DNA of 64,000 nt from Ophiura sarsii (Eukaryota; Echinodermata; Ophiuroidea; Amphilepidida; Ophiuridae). The DNA is taken from the NCBI GenBank assembly GCA_035610835.1, contig CM069442.1:35318452-35382451 (forward strand). The letters are read 5' to 3'. Positions 23,491 to 34,894 of the stretch are shown here, in pieces; position 1 is the first letter of the stretch; each line of letters starts with the position of its first letter. Below the pieces are notes generated by a model that searched no databases, was not told the origin of the DNA, and saw only the letters and a list, made by a program, of their open reading frames with translations. Made by a program: the position numbers and the translations under genes.

Positions 23491-23620
23491 AAATTTTGTG
23501 GCCGTGCGAAAATTTGTGCATGTGCGAAATGTTGTGACCGTGCGAAGTTTTGTGACTGTGCGAAATTTTGTGACCGTGCGAAATTTTATGACCGTGCGAA
23601 ATTTTTTGACCATGCAAAAT
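23491..23620. repeat. 18-bp minisatellite, about 7 units
   Basis: Units of exactly 18 bases of the type ACCGTGCGAAATTTTGTG. Because 18 is a multiple of three, frames stay open on both strands (SHGHKI repeats on minus, CDRAKF repeats on plus). These are repeat artefacts, not proteins. Confidence 0.9.
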
Positions 23621-23890
23621 CATTACCATTTTCTGTCATAGTATATTATTAAGTCGGGCCTGTACAAAATTGGAATCTCATTTCAGGGAAATATGGCATT
23701 GGGAGGAAAATTTTAGTTCTGTAATTAAAGAAAATATAAAAAATGATCATGTTCTGTGCCCCGTTTCATAATGGGTACACGTCAACGGAATAAGCTGCGA
23801 AATGTAATAATGGGGCAGCTAACATGACATTTGCCATAATATGGCGGATGATTTCCTCTTTTTGAAGGAAATTCAAAAAAGAGCAATTTA

Positions 23891-24216
23891 TATTCCAGAT
23901 TCTGGACTGTACTAGTATCTTCAGATACTGGAACACCCAGAATCGTTCGATATTGGTACAAAATCAGTGTTTTCCTGTATCGGTTGATATACTAGCACGT
24001 AATTTATGAAATGTTTCCGTATCGGGCAATCGTTCAATACTGGGATAAATCGCACGGGTAGCATGTGTAGGCTTACTAGTATCGATTGATACTGGACCAG
24101 TCTGGTTCCAGTATCGACCGACACTGGAACATAACATCGTACCAGTATCAAGTGATTCTGGCAACTTCTATGTTCCAGTATTGAATGATAACATTGTACC
24201 AGTATCTGGGACCGAA
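23891..24216. repeat. hairpin-unit repeat H, copy 1
   Basis: Built from self-complementary units of the type CCAGTATCG-NN-CGATACTGG with GTTCC/GTACC flanks, for example around 24082-24100 and 24110-24130. The right end carries CCAGTATCTGGGACCGAAGTAC, matching GGGACCTAAAGT at 51935-51965 and 63690-63702. The frames reported on the minus strand over it are by-products. Confidence 0.75.
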
Positions 24217-24258
24217 GTACATTTTTGGAAATTATTCCTATTGCTGCGAAATGTGTCC

Positions 24259-24815
24259 CTATACTCTATTTGGCTTCCTCTGGACAGTGACATAATTTAA
24301 CCGTAGTTGCACCTTTTACGCACGCATATGTATCTTTTGTTTTTCAACGCTTGTGTGTATCAGGGGTCGCATCTGACGCGTCTGCGCGTCCTAGACCTCT
24401 CACTTTCTAATAGTGACGCGTCAGGTTTCAAATTGGAAAGACTTGCGGGTCCCGATCAAAATTGAAGGGACCCCTTAAATTTGACTATGTATGGAAATGG
24501 AAACCTTAAGAAATTCTGTAAATTACATATCCATCCTTTGCTCACAATCTAAATTCATTAAAACTCCCCGTAAAAAAGTAATATTTTCGAATACCCAAAC
24601 TTCAGGACCCCTCAATTTCTTGGGGGACCCCTTAAATTTGTTTTTTGAAGTCCTACGGGGTCCTGAAAAATGTCATGGGACCTCTCACATTTTTGATCCA
24701 GTGCTATCCCTGGTGTGTATACGCCAGCGCCTCGAGTTATCGCGTGCGTTATGAGCTGCAATTAGTAGAATACGCAGTTACGTCACTGTCTCGTGATGGC
24801 CAAATTAGACTATAG
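24259..24815 (+). mobile_element. CTATACTC MITE, copy B, split by hAT insertion
   Basis: Starts CTATACTCTATTTGGC and ends GCCAAATTAGACTATAG. Aligns with copy A once 24361-24720 (insert plus one target copy) is set aside. The join point falls in CGCTTGTGTGTAT, which is CGCTCGTGTGTAT in copy A. Confidence 0.85.
24361..24712. mobile_element. 352-bp non-autonomous hAT element
   Basis: Begins CAGGGGTCGCA and ends TGCTATCCCTG, giving short inverted ends CAGGG-TNGCA. It is flanked by perfect 8-bp direct repeats GTGTGTAT at 24353-24360 and 24713-24720. An 8-bp target duplication with CAGGG ends is the hAT-superfamily signature. The interior has ACCCCTTAAATTTG repeated and no transposase. The uninterrupted site is visible in MITE copy A, which confirms the insertion. 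Confidence 0.9.
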
Positions 24816-25042
24816 CCCCCATTCTTTTTGGCGGCTTGGCCATCACAACGGTGACGTAACTGCGTATTCTACTAATTGCAGCATATAGAGCGCACCTACT
24901 GGAGGCGCTGGCGTACACGTATATACACACACGAGCGTTGAAAGACGGAAGATACATACGCGTAACGCGTACACGTACAAGCTGCGCCTGTTATGTTACG
25001 TCCGGGGTAACGTCACTGTCCAGAGAGCTAAATGGAGTATAG
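24816..25042 (-). mobile_element. CTATACTC MITE, copy C (inverted)
   Basis: Reverse-orientation relative of copies A and B: TTGGCCATCACAACGGTGACGTAAC near the left, GCGTATTCTACTAATTGCAGC, CACGAGCGTTGAAAGACGGA, and a right end of AAATGGAGTATAG. It abuts copy B, so the two lie tail to tail. Confidence 0.8.
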
Positions 25043-25044
25043 TG

Positions 25045-25980
25045 GAAAGGACTTGTTGAATTGAATGACTGCGTTATTTTCAAATTTACATTTTACGCAA
25101 TTTGTTTGTTTTTCCAGGACCATGTAACGAGTAAAAAGTGTGGCTAAACAAAATATAACATATGCTGATAGGCGTGTAAAGCATCTATTCGGTACTAAAA
25201 TAGCCTAATACTAGGGGGTCCTAATTATTAGATTTTAGGCATGTTGCGTTTTTAAAAAAATTATATGAAAATTATAAAATTAAAGCCAAAATTACTTCTT
25301 GGCGTAGAAACTCTAAATTACTATTTACGACCTGATTATCGCACATTTAAATTAATAGCATGGTTTCATACATGAAAATTGGTTCGGTTTATCATGAAGC
25401 CCGATTTTATTCATTTTACAGGTATTTTCGGATGGATTGTTTCGAGATAATTTTCAATAGGTCGCGAAATTTTACCGTGTATAAATGAATCGCAAAGCTG
25501 CCGAATTTTGAAGCTTTTTGACATCGTCCCAACTTTTAGACGCAAATATTATGAAAACGTACAATTTTTAATTTTGGGCAAATGCGGAATAAGGTTTGGA
25601 TTAATGTTATTTAATGAATTCTGAAGTTTGGTGTAATTTCTTTGCGATTCCTTTCTAAGGAATTTTCGCCAGTCGAACGGAGGTCCGTTCGTTACGATGT
25701 CTGAAACTCAAATGCCGTCAGCTCCATTGATTCGAGCGATAATATGGTATGTTCGCAATGCATTGTGGGTCATAGTTCTTTGCTGCTGTTATTAGAACCA
25801 TTTAATAGTAAAATCGGACTTGTTTGAATGGCCATGTAACATATAAATATAGCTAAACACTGAGTAAATGAACAAAGAACATATATAATAAAATGGATCT
25901 AGCAGTGATAAAATGTTTTTAAAAGTCCCCCCGTCCTAACTGGTGCATATCCCTTTTATTTATAATCCTTGGTTACGTAG
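25045..25980. other. no gene; small hairpin
   Basis: Intergenic. A short hairpin CGAACGGA-GG-TCCGTTCG lies near 25675. No coding evidence. Confidence 0.4.
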
Positions 25981-25984
25981 CGGC

Positions 25985-27290
25985 ACGGCAAGCTTTACCG
26001 ATAAATTGAACTATATGGTCGTGAAAACTGTCCCGATGCCATCTTGTTAAGCTTAAATAATTAAATATTTGAACTAATACGCGCGCTGAAACGCGAAAAA
26101 AAATGCATTTCTAACACTAATGGTCCAGTATGATAATAACGTCCCCCGCATAATATTTAGAATTTTTGGTTTGTTTTGAGGGTCATTTTAATGTTAAAAC
26201 CTGTATTCGCGTGGAGCGCACAACATTTTTGAGTTTTTGAACTAAAATTGGTCATGGAAAACTGTCCTGGAGCCACCTTGTTAAGCTTAAATAATGAAAT
26301 ATCGCGCGCAAAAATTGGCATTTCTAACACTTAAATGGTCCAGTATGATGATTTTAACGTCCCCCCACATAATATTTCGAATATTTGGTATGGTTTGAGG
26401 GCCATTATAATGTTAAAACCTGTAGAAAATATGCACGCCGCGTGCGCAAAATTGTTGAGTTTTAACTAAAATGGTCATGGAAAACTGTCCTGAAGCCATC
26501 TTGTTAAGTTAAATAATGAAATATTAAAATTAATACGCACTTGCATTTCTAAGACTAATGGTCCAGTGATAATAACGTCCCCCACATAATATTTAGAATT
26601 TTTGGTATGGTTTTTGCATTAAAACTTTGGTATAGTATGTTGTTTTTAACTTCCCCCACATATTTCGATATTGTCTGGGTGCAATGTTTAAAACCTGCAG
26701 AATATATTCGTGCGTAGCGCGCAAATTGTTTGACTTTTTGAACTAAAACGGTCATGGAAAACTGTCCTAAAGCCATCTCGTCAAGCTTGAATAATGAAAC
26801 ATTGAAACTAATGCGCGACGTACGCACAATTGACATTTCTAACACTTAAATTGGTCCAGTATGACATTTTAACGTGCCCAACATAATATTTAAAATATTT
26901 GGTATGGTTTGAGGGCCATTATAATGTTAAATCCTGTATAAAATATGCGCGCGGAGCGCGCAACATTTTTCAGTTTTTGAACTAAAATGGTCATGGGAAA
27001 GCAATCTTGTTAAGCTTGAATAATGAAACATTCAAACTAATGCGCGCGATGTACGCACAAATTGACATTTCTAACACTTAAATGGTCCAGTATGACGTTG
27101 TTAACGTCCCCACATAATATTTAGAATAATTGGTGTATTTTGAGACCCATTATAATGTTGAAACCTGTTGAAAAAGTGAGCGCGAATCGAGCAACAAAAA
27201 AACACCAGTTTTTGAACTAATATGGTCCGGAAGCCTTCTTGTTAACCTTGAATAATGAAACATTGAAACTAATACTAGGCATAGCAAACA
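25985..27290 (+). repeat. about 230-bp tandem array, 5-6 units
   Basis: The CTTGTTAAGCTT mark (or close variant) falls near 26040, 26275, 26500, 26777, 27004 and 27236, mostly 225-235 bases apart; one period of about 277 holds a partial extra copy. Units share GGTCATGGAAAACTGTCC, TTTCTAACACTTAAATGGTC, CCACATAATATTTAGAAT, GAGGGCCATTATAATGTTAA and a GCGCGCGGAGCGCGC-like motif. The 96-codon minus frame at 26555-26845 is a product of the repeat. Confidence 0.85.
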
Positions 27291-27299
27291 TAACATTCA

Positions 27300-28045
27300 A
27301 ATGATTGAGACATGTACAAAATTAGCGTCAAATGAAAGATTGCAATAAAAGATTTATTTTCCAAAAAAAAATTATGACAATCGGTCAATGCATTCTTGTG
27401 TTACGGTGTTTTGAAATAATCCGAAAATGGCCGAAAACCTGCCAAAACAGTAACAATGCCAAAAAATAGAATTTATCAGGATTGAGAGAGCTCAATTTGT
27501 TAATAATGTAACATTCAAAACACCATTTACACATATTTCTTAACAATTGAATATCTATATACCATGTTTAATTAAAAATATGGTAAAATTATATTGCATT
27601 AAGCTAAAATAACTTAGTGAAATTGGTCATTTTGACCAGTTTTACTGACCGCAATCAATAAAGTGACCAAGTCCGGCTAATTAATATGCGTAAATGTTAT
27701 AAATCCAGATGTGAATGGTGTATTGCAATCAAACTTGGTATACTGGCTAACTGTATGATACCCAATCTTTTAAACTATAATTTAGTTTCATAAGCTCATT
27801 AAATATGCAAATTAGCTAATTATCTATTCAAGTCATCAATATGCAAATGAGCAATGTCCGACAATTTTTTTTCTCTTCATAAGAGTGATCGGTAATAGAT
27901 ATATAACATGTGTACCCTATTTGATTGACAAATATTGATGGATTTAGAAATAAAACAAGCTTTTCCATTTCTTAAATACCCATATTTAACTTCTCAGTCT
28001 TTTCCTCACATTGTTCACTCAAAGGATGCAAAATCTGAGCATATC
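27300..28045. other. no gene; AT-rich
   Basis: No supported coding or repeat feature. Confidence 0.4.
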
Positions 28046-28050
28046 ACTAA

Positions 28051-28200
28051 GGGAGCACATCAAAACTCGACCGCCCGGCAACCGCCGGTTCCGTGGGGTT
28101 CCGTGCGGTTGCAGCCGGTTTCTATTGTTCTAAACAATGATATGCGGTCCAACCGGGCGGAACCGGCGGTTGCCGCGCGGTCGAGTTTTGATGTGCTCCC
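28051..28200. mobile_element. 150-bp PIF/Harbinger-type MITE
   Basis: Ends are GGGAGCACATCAAAACTCGA and its complement, with inverted arms of about 43 bases that differ at one position (CGACCGCCCGG against CGACCGCGCGG). The element is flanked by TAA at 28048-28050 and 28201-28203. A three-base TWA target duplication with GG-starting ends fits the PIF/Harbinger superfamily. Its high GC content contrasts with the flanks. The 104-codon frame at 27935-28249 crosses it and is spurious. Confidence 0.8.
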
Positions 28201-28204
28201 TAAA

Positions 28205-28765
28205 TGGATTGAAGTGTTTAGTACACTATCTCTGGTTAGGTTTATTTAAATCGGCCCAATATATTCAAGTTTAGGTGCAAATTTCGAAAATGGTAAAACA
28301 GTCCTAACTAAAAAACCTGATGATAATTATTTATACCTGGATCAAGTTTATATAGTGTAAGGTCATGACTACCATATATGGCAAGCTCACTGCCCTATAG
28401 GGAGTGCACTATGTGAGGAAAATAAATTTTATATAGGGGTGTTTTCAATGTGGAGCTGCATACATTATGCGAAGAGATATTTTTGCATAAGGGCATACAG
28501 ATAACTCATACATGTTGCTCATTTTGCATTATTAATTAATCAAAACATTGTATGGCTGTCTTCATGACTTGGATTAGTGCATCCATGCACGCCAATTGAG
28601 GCACCAACAATACAAACCACATTCCACATCGTGAATAGCCATCCATCCAAAAAGAGTAACAGGTAGAAGTGGATTTAGGCCCTTTTGCAATACAGCTCTT
28701 CATATGTTGTTGTTCACTGGTGTAATGTTACCAGTGGCAGACTCTGTGTGTGTGTATTGTGCTAT
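28205..28765. other. no gene seen
   Basis: No supported feature. Confidence 0.4.
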
Positions 28766-28769
28766 GCCT

Positions 28770-29065
28770 AATAATACGTGCAAAGCGCGCAAAAACTGGC
28801 ATTTTTTAACACTACAAAGGTCTAGCATAATGTTTTTAACGTCCCTCACATTAAAATTATGGGGACGTGACCCCATAACCCTCCCCCCCCCCACCCCCAT
28901 TTGCGCCGCATGTCCCTACCCTACCTCCTCCCCGACCTCCTTCTCTTCCTCCTTCTTATCCTCTTCCTCTTTCTTCTCCTCTTATTTTTTTTACACTCTT
29001 TTTTCAAGGGGGCATGGCCTGCTGAGCCCCCTGGATACGCCACTGCTTGTTCACGTCACATATAA
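28770..29065 (+). repeat. relic of the 230-bp repeat plus pyrimidine tract
   Basis: 28770-28870 (GCAAAGCGCGCAAAAACTGGC, TTTTTAACACTACAAAGG, TTTTTAACGTCCCTCACATT) matches part of the array unit at 26-27.3 kb. It runs into C-rich and CTTCCTCTT-rich tracts and a GGATACGCCACTGC motif. The serine-rich 121-codon frame is low complexity. Confidence 0.6.
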
Positions 29066-29069
29066 GTAA

Positions 29070-30240
29070 TGTTTTTGATTCTATAGGTAATTGAATGTAA
29101 TAAAGTAAAGTGATTTATATAAATACGCAATTTCAAGCAATTTCCTTACGCAAATACTTGCCCACAATACAAACTTGTAATAGCAGACTTGTTTACTTTT
29201 TTCCCGAATCTATAACAATATTTATACGTTTTGATTATGTTTGCCGGTGGTAAACTAGGACTGGGGAAATCGTACTCTGTTTGCAAGATTGCCGAAAGTC
29301 TATTGATAATTCCACGTCAATTGCGTACCATATAATATACGAATAAGGTATTAGGTTGTCTCTGTGGTTTCACCCCTGATGCCCCAAATAAAATGACAAA
29401 CTCTATGTATAATAAAGTTAAACTTTCGATCTCAACACAAGAAATATTTACCTGGAATTTTCAGGTGTTACTACACCTTTCATCAGCAGACTAATGACTC
29501 GACTTGACCTTTTGGAGGTGTGACGTCAGAATCGGGAATTAAACTAGACGGTAATCTGGACGATGTTGGGTTTATTAACAAAACGTACATCAGCAGTTAT
29601 GCCTTTTAAATCCCTTATAATACCTTTCGATTAATAACAAGGACAATAAAGATGATTTATATCCTAGTAACTCTCATCAATCACATCTCAGGTTGTAACA
29701 TCCAAGGTTACACTGATATAATATTGCGTGCAGTCTTAACGGCGCATACGTTATGCAATGAATACACAGGTTACAGAGAGGCTTTATTACGATACCTTCC
29801 TTTATTACATTTTGTCATGAAACGTTGTTAAGGTGTTGTGTCTACCCGAAAACAGTTTTTAATTATTGTTTTTTTCTCGTGATATTCATAATGTGAATCA
29901 TAAAAATTGAAAGCTAATATCATCCATGTGCTTGGAACCAAAAACATGTTTGTAGCAATGATTTGCTTCAGTGCTCAGGCTTTGAGAACGCGTGAAAAGT
30001 CTCAATCGCAAATATGTTGTTTAGGTATCCAAACTTCATTGGCCAATGAATGATTTATAGCATTACCCGTAATTGTAGGGCATGGAAACAGTGTTTCAAT
30101 CCACGTTTAGTGTTCTTATACCTGTGCCTTACGATGATTCTAATTTTAACAGATGACAGTGATATCTAATTTAATACTGATTTCAATTTTATGCCTGGTC
30201 AGAAATAATTACAAAAGATTAATTTATCAAAGGTTCATAA
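29070..30240. other. no gene seen
   Basis: Intergenic; no supported feature. Confidence 0.4.
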
Positions 30241-30254
30241 TTATTTCATTTTCA

Positions 30255-30380
30255 GAATGCCAAGTAATGATTTTATAATGGATATTTTGAAATAGATATC
30301 CCAGCCAGGGGCAAATTGAAAAGTTATTGAGATGTTGTCCATTATTGAATAAGATACAGGTGGTGATAATGGCTAAGTAA
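30255..30380 (+). repeat. block Z2, second copy
   Basis: Carries GGATATTTTGAAATAGATAT, CCCAGCCAGGGGCAAATTG, GTTATTGAGATGTTGTCCAT, TATTGAATAAGATACAGGTG and GTGATAATGGCTAAG in order, as in the copy at 55880-56036. Confidence 0.6.
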
Positions 30381-30832
30381 AAGCCGAGTAGTGCTGTGTG
30401 CTAAATTCAAACAGATGAGCTAATGCATTACGTTGGAGGTGATAGACTGATAGCGAATACTATTGAACCCCTCACGCTTTCTGAGTTGCCTTTAAAAGCA
30501 AAAACGATATCATGGTGATTTTTCTAGTCGGGTATATGGTGAGCTAAGCTACTTGTAGGGAAGTATATCAAGACAGTAAATAACAGTAAATTAGAACCAA
30601 CAATGTTAAGGGAGCAAAAAAAGATAAAAATGAGGTAATTTTGAACGCAACTTGCGCGCAAACCATACACGTTTCTGGGAACGCCAGATATGATAAGTCC
30701 ACATTTTGTTGCAAATAATTGATTGCAAGCTGAATCATTATTAACTGTCATGATCCTTTTATTCATGCACAATATGATTCCGTTGAAACATTCAGTACAT
30801 TGTTGGGGGATCTTAATTCAGCCCTGTATGCT

Positions 30833-30880
30833 TGTTACAAGGAACTGCAAGATGCGGGAAATCAACACTATTATCAACAA
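30833..30880 (+). repeat. block W, first copy
   Basis: TTACAAGGAACTGCAAGATG then GGAAATCAACACTATTATCA. Copies at 46297, 48531, 57347 and 61731 share GCCAGATATGGGAAAT and CACTAT(C/T)ATC. Confidence 0.6.
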
Positions 30881-30884
30881 TGTA

Positions 30885-32775
30885 CTTATAAAACGCTTTT
30901 GACATATAATTGTCTTTGCTTGATTTCTATTATAAATCTTGACGATTAAGTAAGCTTACAATTATACAACTACGCTACATTTATGAATTCAATATCTCAG
31001 TTATTATTATTCAGATTTTTTGTTATTTCAAAATCCATTTTCCATTTAATGTCTTCTTAACAAAGTTTGTTTCTTTAGCTAATTCTATGTATTCATATCT
31101 AAATATTTATACATAATGGATTATAATGGATTATCCTATCTGGAGAATGACTTTCACACCTATTATGGATTATTGATATTCCACTTATGTGTATCAATAA
31201 CTTGGATTGCTGTATTATATATTATTATTATTATTGTTGACTATTTTGTAATTAGATGTACGCCAGTCTGAAGATTGCCACCACCCTGTGTGGTTGGTGT
31301 GCATGAAACTGCCAGTTACTATGTATAAATAATTCTTAATTTACTGCTTGTTTTTCAACATATTACGCTCTTCTTAGGAATTGAGCACTTTTGATACGGG
31401 CAGTGCATCATTTTGATAATTTATTAAATATTTATACATATATTAATCATAATTACAAAACAAATATTACTTCAAATGAAGGAATGACAAAGGAAGCATT
31501 TTTAATTGTTTTATAAAATCTTAACCGTAGTACAAATCACTGTCGATTATAACCAATGTCTTGTTGTTAGAGTCTGTGATAATAGTGTCACCTCAACAAA
31601 TATAATGGGTTATATAGCACAAATCACTCAATTATGTATAATGGAATCTAGAAAGAGTGATTTGATCAAATGTTGGAGCAATTTCAGCGAGAAGAAACGA
31701 TCTCGATGAACACAACTTTTATAACAAGTATGCCAAAGACTAAAGCAGTCTTTGATATATTTTTTTTTAGTTTAGTATAACTTTAATAATATATTTCGGT
31801 TCATATATTATCATCCAAAAGCTAAAGTATATATACGGTAAGTCTTTGGAGGAACCCTGTTAACCATTAAGGCTATACACAATCCATGTTCTACTTAAAA
31901 GTAGAATTATAAACTATTTTTCATTTTCCTTTACTTCGATAAACCTAATACACGGCAGAATTATGTACCGAATGTCTTTATTCATCTACCTGGATTACGT
32001 TTCTTTTAACGTGAATCATACTTGGCAGTATTCTCATTGCATCCTTGGAATCGTAAACAGTTAAAAGATTTTATTTTCTACGGGAATGACTATGTTAGAG
32101 GATCGAAAAGATAGGTAGCACGAACACAATTAATTGGTATCAGGTTATGTCAACTAGCGTCTCATCGTATGAAAAGCCTCTTGAGCATGTTGAAAAACGC
32201 AATCATTCAAAAACCAGCAACTAAAAACAACGTAAGCTTACAGAATTGTCCGTTGCTTGGACAGTCGCTAGCCAGTGGGATATAAGCATCACTGTTATTG
32301 GTTAATTTATGCCTCAGAGAATGACTTTTTATACCTGAACCAATAATAATACACGAAGGGGCTTTATAAGTGTGCCTAATACACTTGAAAGGAGACCGCA
32401 CTGAAGGCATGAGTGTGAGTATGACATGCTGACAACATAATGCCCTTCACATTCATATGCTAATAATTAAGATTGTATGCACTCGAAGGTATGCACAACT
32501 GATTGTCATACACTATCCTGTCGGTGTCAATAAACGAGGTTGAGGATACTTCAAACGTTGCTACATTCGCGAATTTTATAAAGGCCGTAGGACCTTTGGA
32601 TGTAAAATGCAATTATAAATCCTTTTAACAAATAACTTTTTCCCATTCATTACGCTTATTGATTTTTATTAAAGGAAATATATGAAGTTAACGAGCACTG
32701 TAAATGGTATAAAATCGCCCTCACATGTGATTATAGACTTATTCTTTTAGTAGGGTTTCCTCTAACCTCGTCCTC
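30885..32775. other. no gene seen
   Basis: AT-rich intergenic DNA; reading frames at 31506-31709 and 32207-32410 have no recognisable features. Confidence 0.4.
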
Positions 32776-32782
32776 AACATAA

Positions 32783-33001
32783 GGCGACGAAGAAAGAAGC
32801 CTGTTCTACGGGCCCGACCGGCCCATTTTGGTAGAAATTGGTGATACAAATCTAACGTGCAAATAAATATCGACCCAAAGAGTTACAGAGTTCTGAGACT
32901 TTTTACGGCCATTTTGAAGAGAAAAAAGACAAGAAGAAAAGAAAACCCGATCGACCGACCCAGGGTTTTTTCGTCGTAGAGAAGGAGGTTCTTTTCGCCG
33001 C
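32783..33001 (-). mobile_element. small TIR element G, copy B
   Basis: Bounded by GGCGACGAAGAAAGAAGCC on the left and GGTTCTTTTCGCCGC on the right. Aligns with 11949-12151 over its whole length, including ACGGCCATTTT and GATCGACCGACCCAGGG. No coding capacity. Confidence 0.65.
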
Positions 33002-33009
33002 ATTAACGA

Positions 33010-33670
33010 CCAATTTCAAAACCTAATGACTTTAGGGTCTTTTGATTCCAATGATGGCCCATCAGTCATTATCGAAATAGCACTATTACATAGATGATAT
33101 CCCACCTAATAACAACTGTGCATTAGACGAACCTGGGCTTAACGGCTTGTTATTCATCACGGTGTACCGGGAAAACCATTGTACAATTTATTTTAATACA
33201 TCTTCAATTATATACCGTATATGTCAGTCAAGGTTCCATAATAATTATATCAAAGTGTACGAGATAAAACCACTGCAATTATGTTGCAACGTATTATGTC
33301 CCTTGAAATTATAACGGAAAGTATCATGATACTTTGGCAATAAATACAGCCATTTTATACTCGCTACGAAGCTCACATTGGTTTTTTTATCAATTTAAAT
33401 ATTTATTTGGTATTACGAGGCAAACAATATTTGCCCACCTTTTTAAAAATATTTGGGCAGTTTCTGGTTATATTCATATTTTATATTACGGTAACCTTTA
33501 CAATATACTTCGTAATTTGTGATAGCATAGGGTAAAGTAATGTGTTATGTCAAAATAGGGAATACGTGTATATATTACAGTGAATGTCAATACAAATAGC
33601 TTGCAGTATAGGTTTTCTTTTCAATTAAATATTACGTTTGTGTATGATTTTAAAACATGGATTGCTTGTT
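33010..33670. other. no gene seen
   Basis: No supported feature. Confidence 0.4.
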
Positions 33671-33674
33671 CTAG

Positions 33675-34890
33675 TTTTGTCACTTTTAATGTACGAACTT
33701 CCCTCATCCGTTTACAAGCCTCTCTAGAATTATGCGATATATTTTTTTAAAGGCAGAGTGACTTACGTTTTAATTTCAAGTGTGCATCAAGGATTCTACC
33801 TACATGTATATCAAGACACTGCGATGCCTTGAAACATAATGTCTGGCTTTCCTTTCGAAATGTATTCACCTAAAGATTCCTATCAAGCCTGATAAGCAAG
33901 ATTTTTTGTCAACATCCTGGGATGTTGACATTTGAATTCAGATTTAGGTCTTTTGGTAGAGTCTATGAATTGCTTTCTCATGTATCTCTAATCAGTATTT
34001 GTACCCAGATGGCTTTAAAATGTATATTAGATCTGGATATGAAAATATGAACACATATGTTGTTACAATTGTGGAGAAATGGTTTAAATAATATGAAACA
34101 AATGATCGAGTTTGGTAAAATCTGCGACATGCGTCGTGTTTAACTAAATTTAGTGGATTTGCAAATAGAACGGCAACTTTATACAATTTTGCGAGCAGAG
34201 ACGGTTACGCTGGTTCCCTGCACTGATGGTCTTCCCACACACTGTCCGACACATATTAATTACCGGGGTCCAAGCGTGATTATTATGGGATAACAACGTG
34301 GTGGAAATAAAAGACGATGATTTCCACTCGATAGAAGGACGCTGGTTTTCAGTTTTAAATATGGCTCCCAATTTTAAATACGATTCGTATTTAAAATTGG
34401 GAACCAGCAATTATAACGGCATTCTATAGAGTGGAAATTATCGTCTTCAGGTGGCAAGCCGCGATTATGGAATGGATTTCTTGGAAGCTACTGTACTATT
34501 TTCCGAAGCTGGCGATGCGGGTGGCGATGATAGCTGGGATGCAAATGTGTTAAATAAACCTTGATTCTGCTGCGTAAACAAGCACAGAGTATATATATGA
34601 GTCAGACGATGGAGGGTTCCAGAGAGAAAAGTGGGCCCAGCATAAAAACAAAGAGTTTTTGTTAAAATACATCATACACATGTCTAAATCTTTTTTTATC
34701 ATATTTCCTTTGTCGTCTGTTAATTTCATTTTGTAAATACCTTGTTTATATACAACAGCATTAGCAATCCAGCACAATCGTTGCGTTTTAATTCAATTTT
34801 AAACAATGTATTGCATTTTGCCCTGCGGATTACCAACGCGCTTCCTCTACTTCTGTGTTACCTAATATTGGGTTTCTTATTGACGACAAT
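33675..34890 (+). repeat. block Y, first copy (interrupted)
   Basis: 33675-33930 matches 51020-51240 (TGTCACTTTTAAT, GAACTTC, AAATGTATTCACC, AAGCCTGATAAGCAAG, TTGTCAACA). 34775-34890 matches 51275-51370 (GCATTTTGCCCTGCGGA, CTTCTACTTCT). The two parts touch in the 51 kb copy but are about 850 bp apart here, so about 850 bp were inserted here or lost there. The interval includes the foldback at 34313-34445. Confidence 0.6.
34313..34445. mobile_element. foldback with 37-base near-perfect palindrome
   Basis: The centre 34366-34402 has 18-base arms (TCCCAATTTTAAATACGA) around one unpaired base. Outer arms GACGATGATTTCCACTCGAT and the complement of ATAGAGTGGAAATTATCGTC extend the symmetry to 133 bp with some mismatches. 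Likely a small foldback MITE. Confidence 0.7.
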
Positions 34891-34894
34891 GTTT

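Noticed and set aside
23297..23652. ORFs with SHGHKI or CDRAKF repeats on opposite strands
   Set aside because: Produced by an 18-bp minisatellite whose period is divisible by three.
23891..24216. CRISPR-like array of short palindromic units
   Set aside because: Unit spacing and sequence vary, the spacers are themselves repeated in part, and no cas genes occur; better explained as a hairpin-unit repeat.
28704..29069. 121-codon serine-rich ORF
   Set aside because: Runs over a satellite relic and a pyrimidine tract; low complexity.
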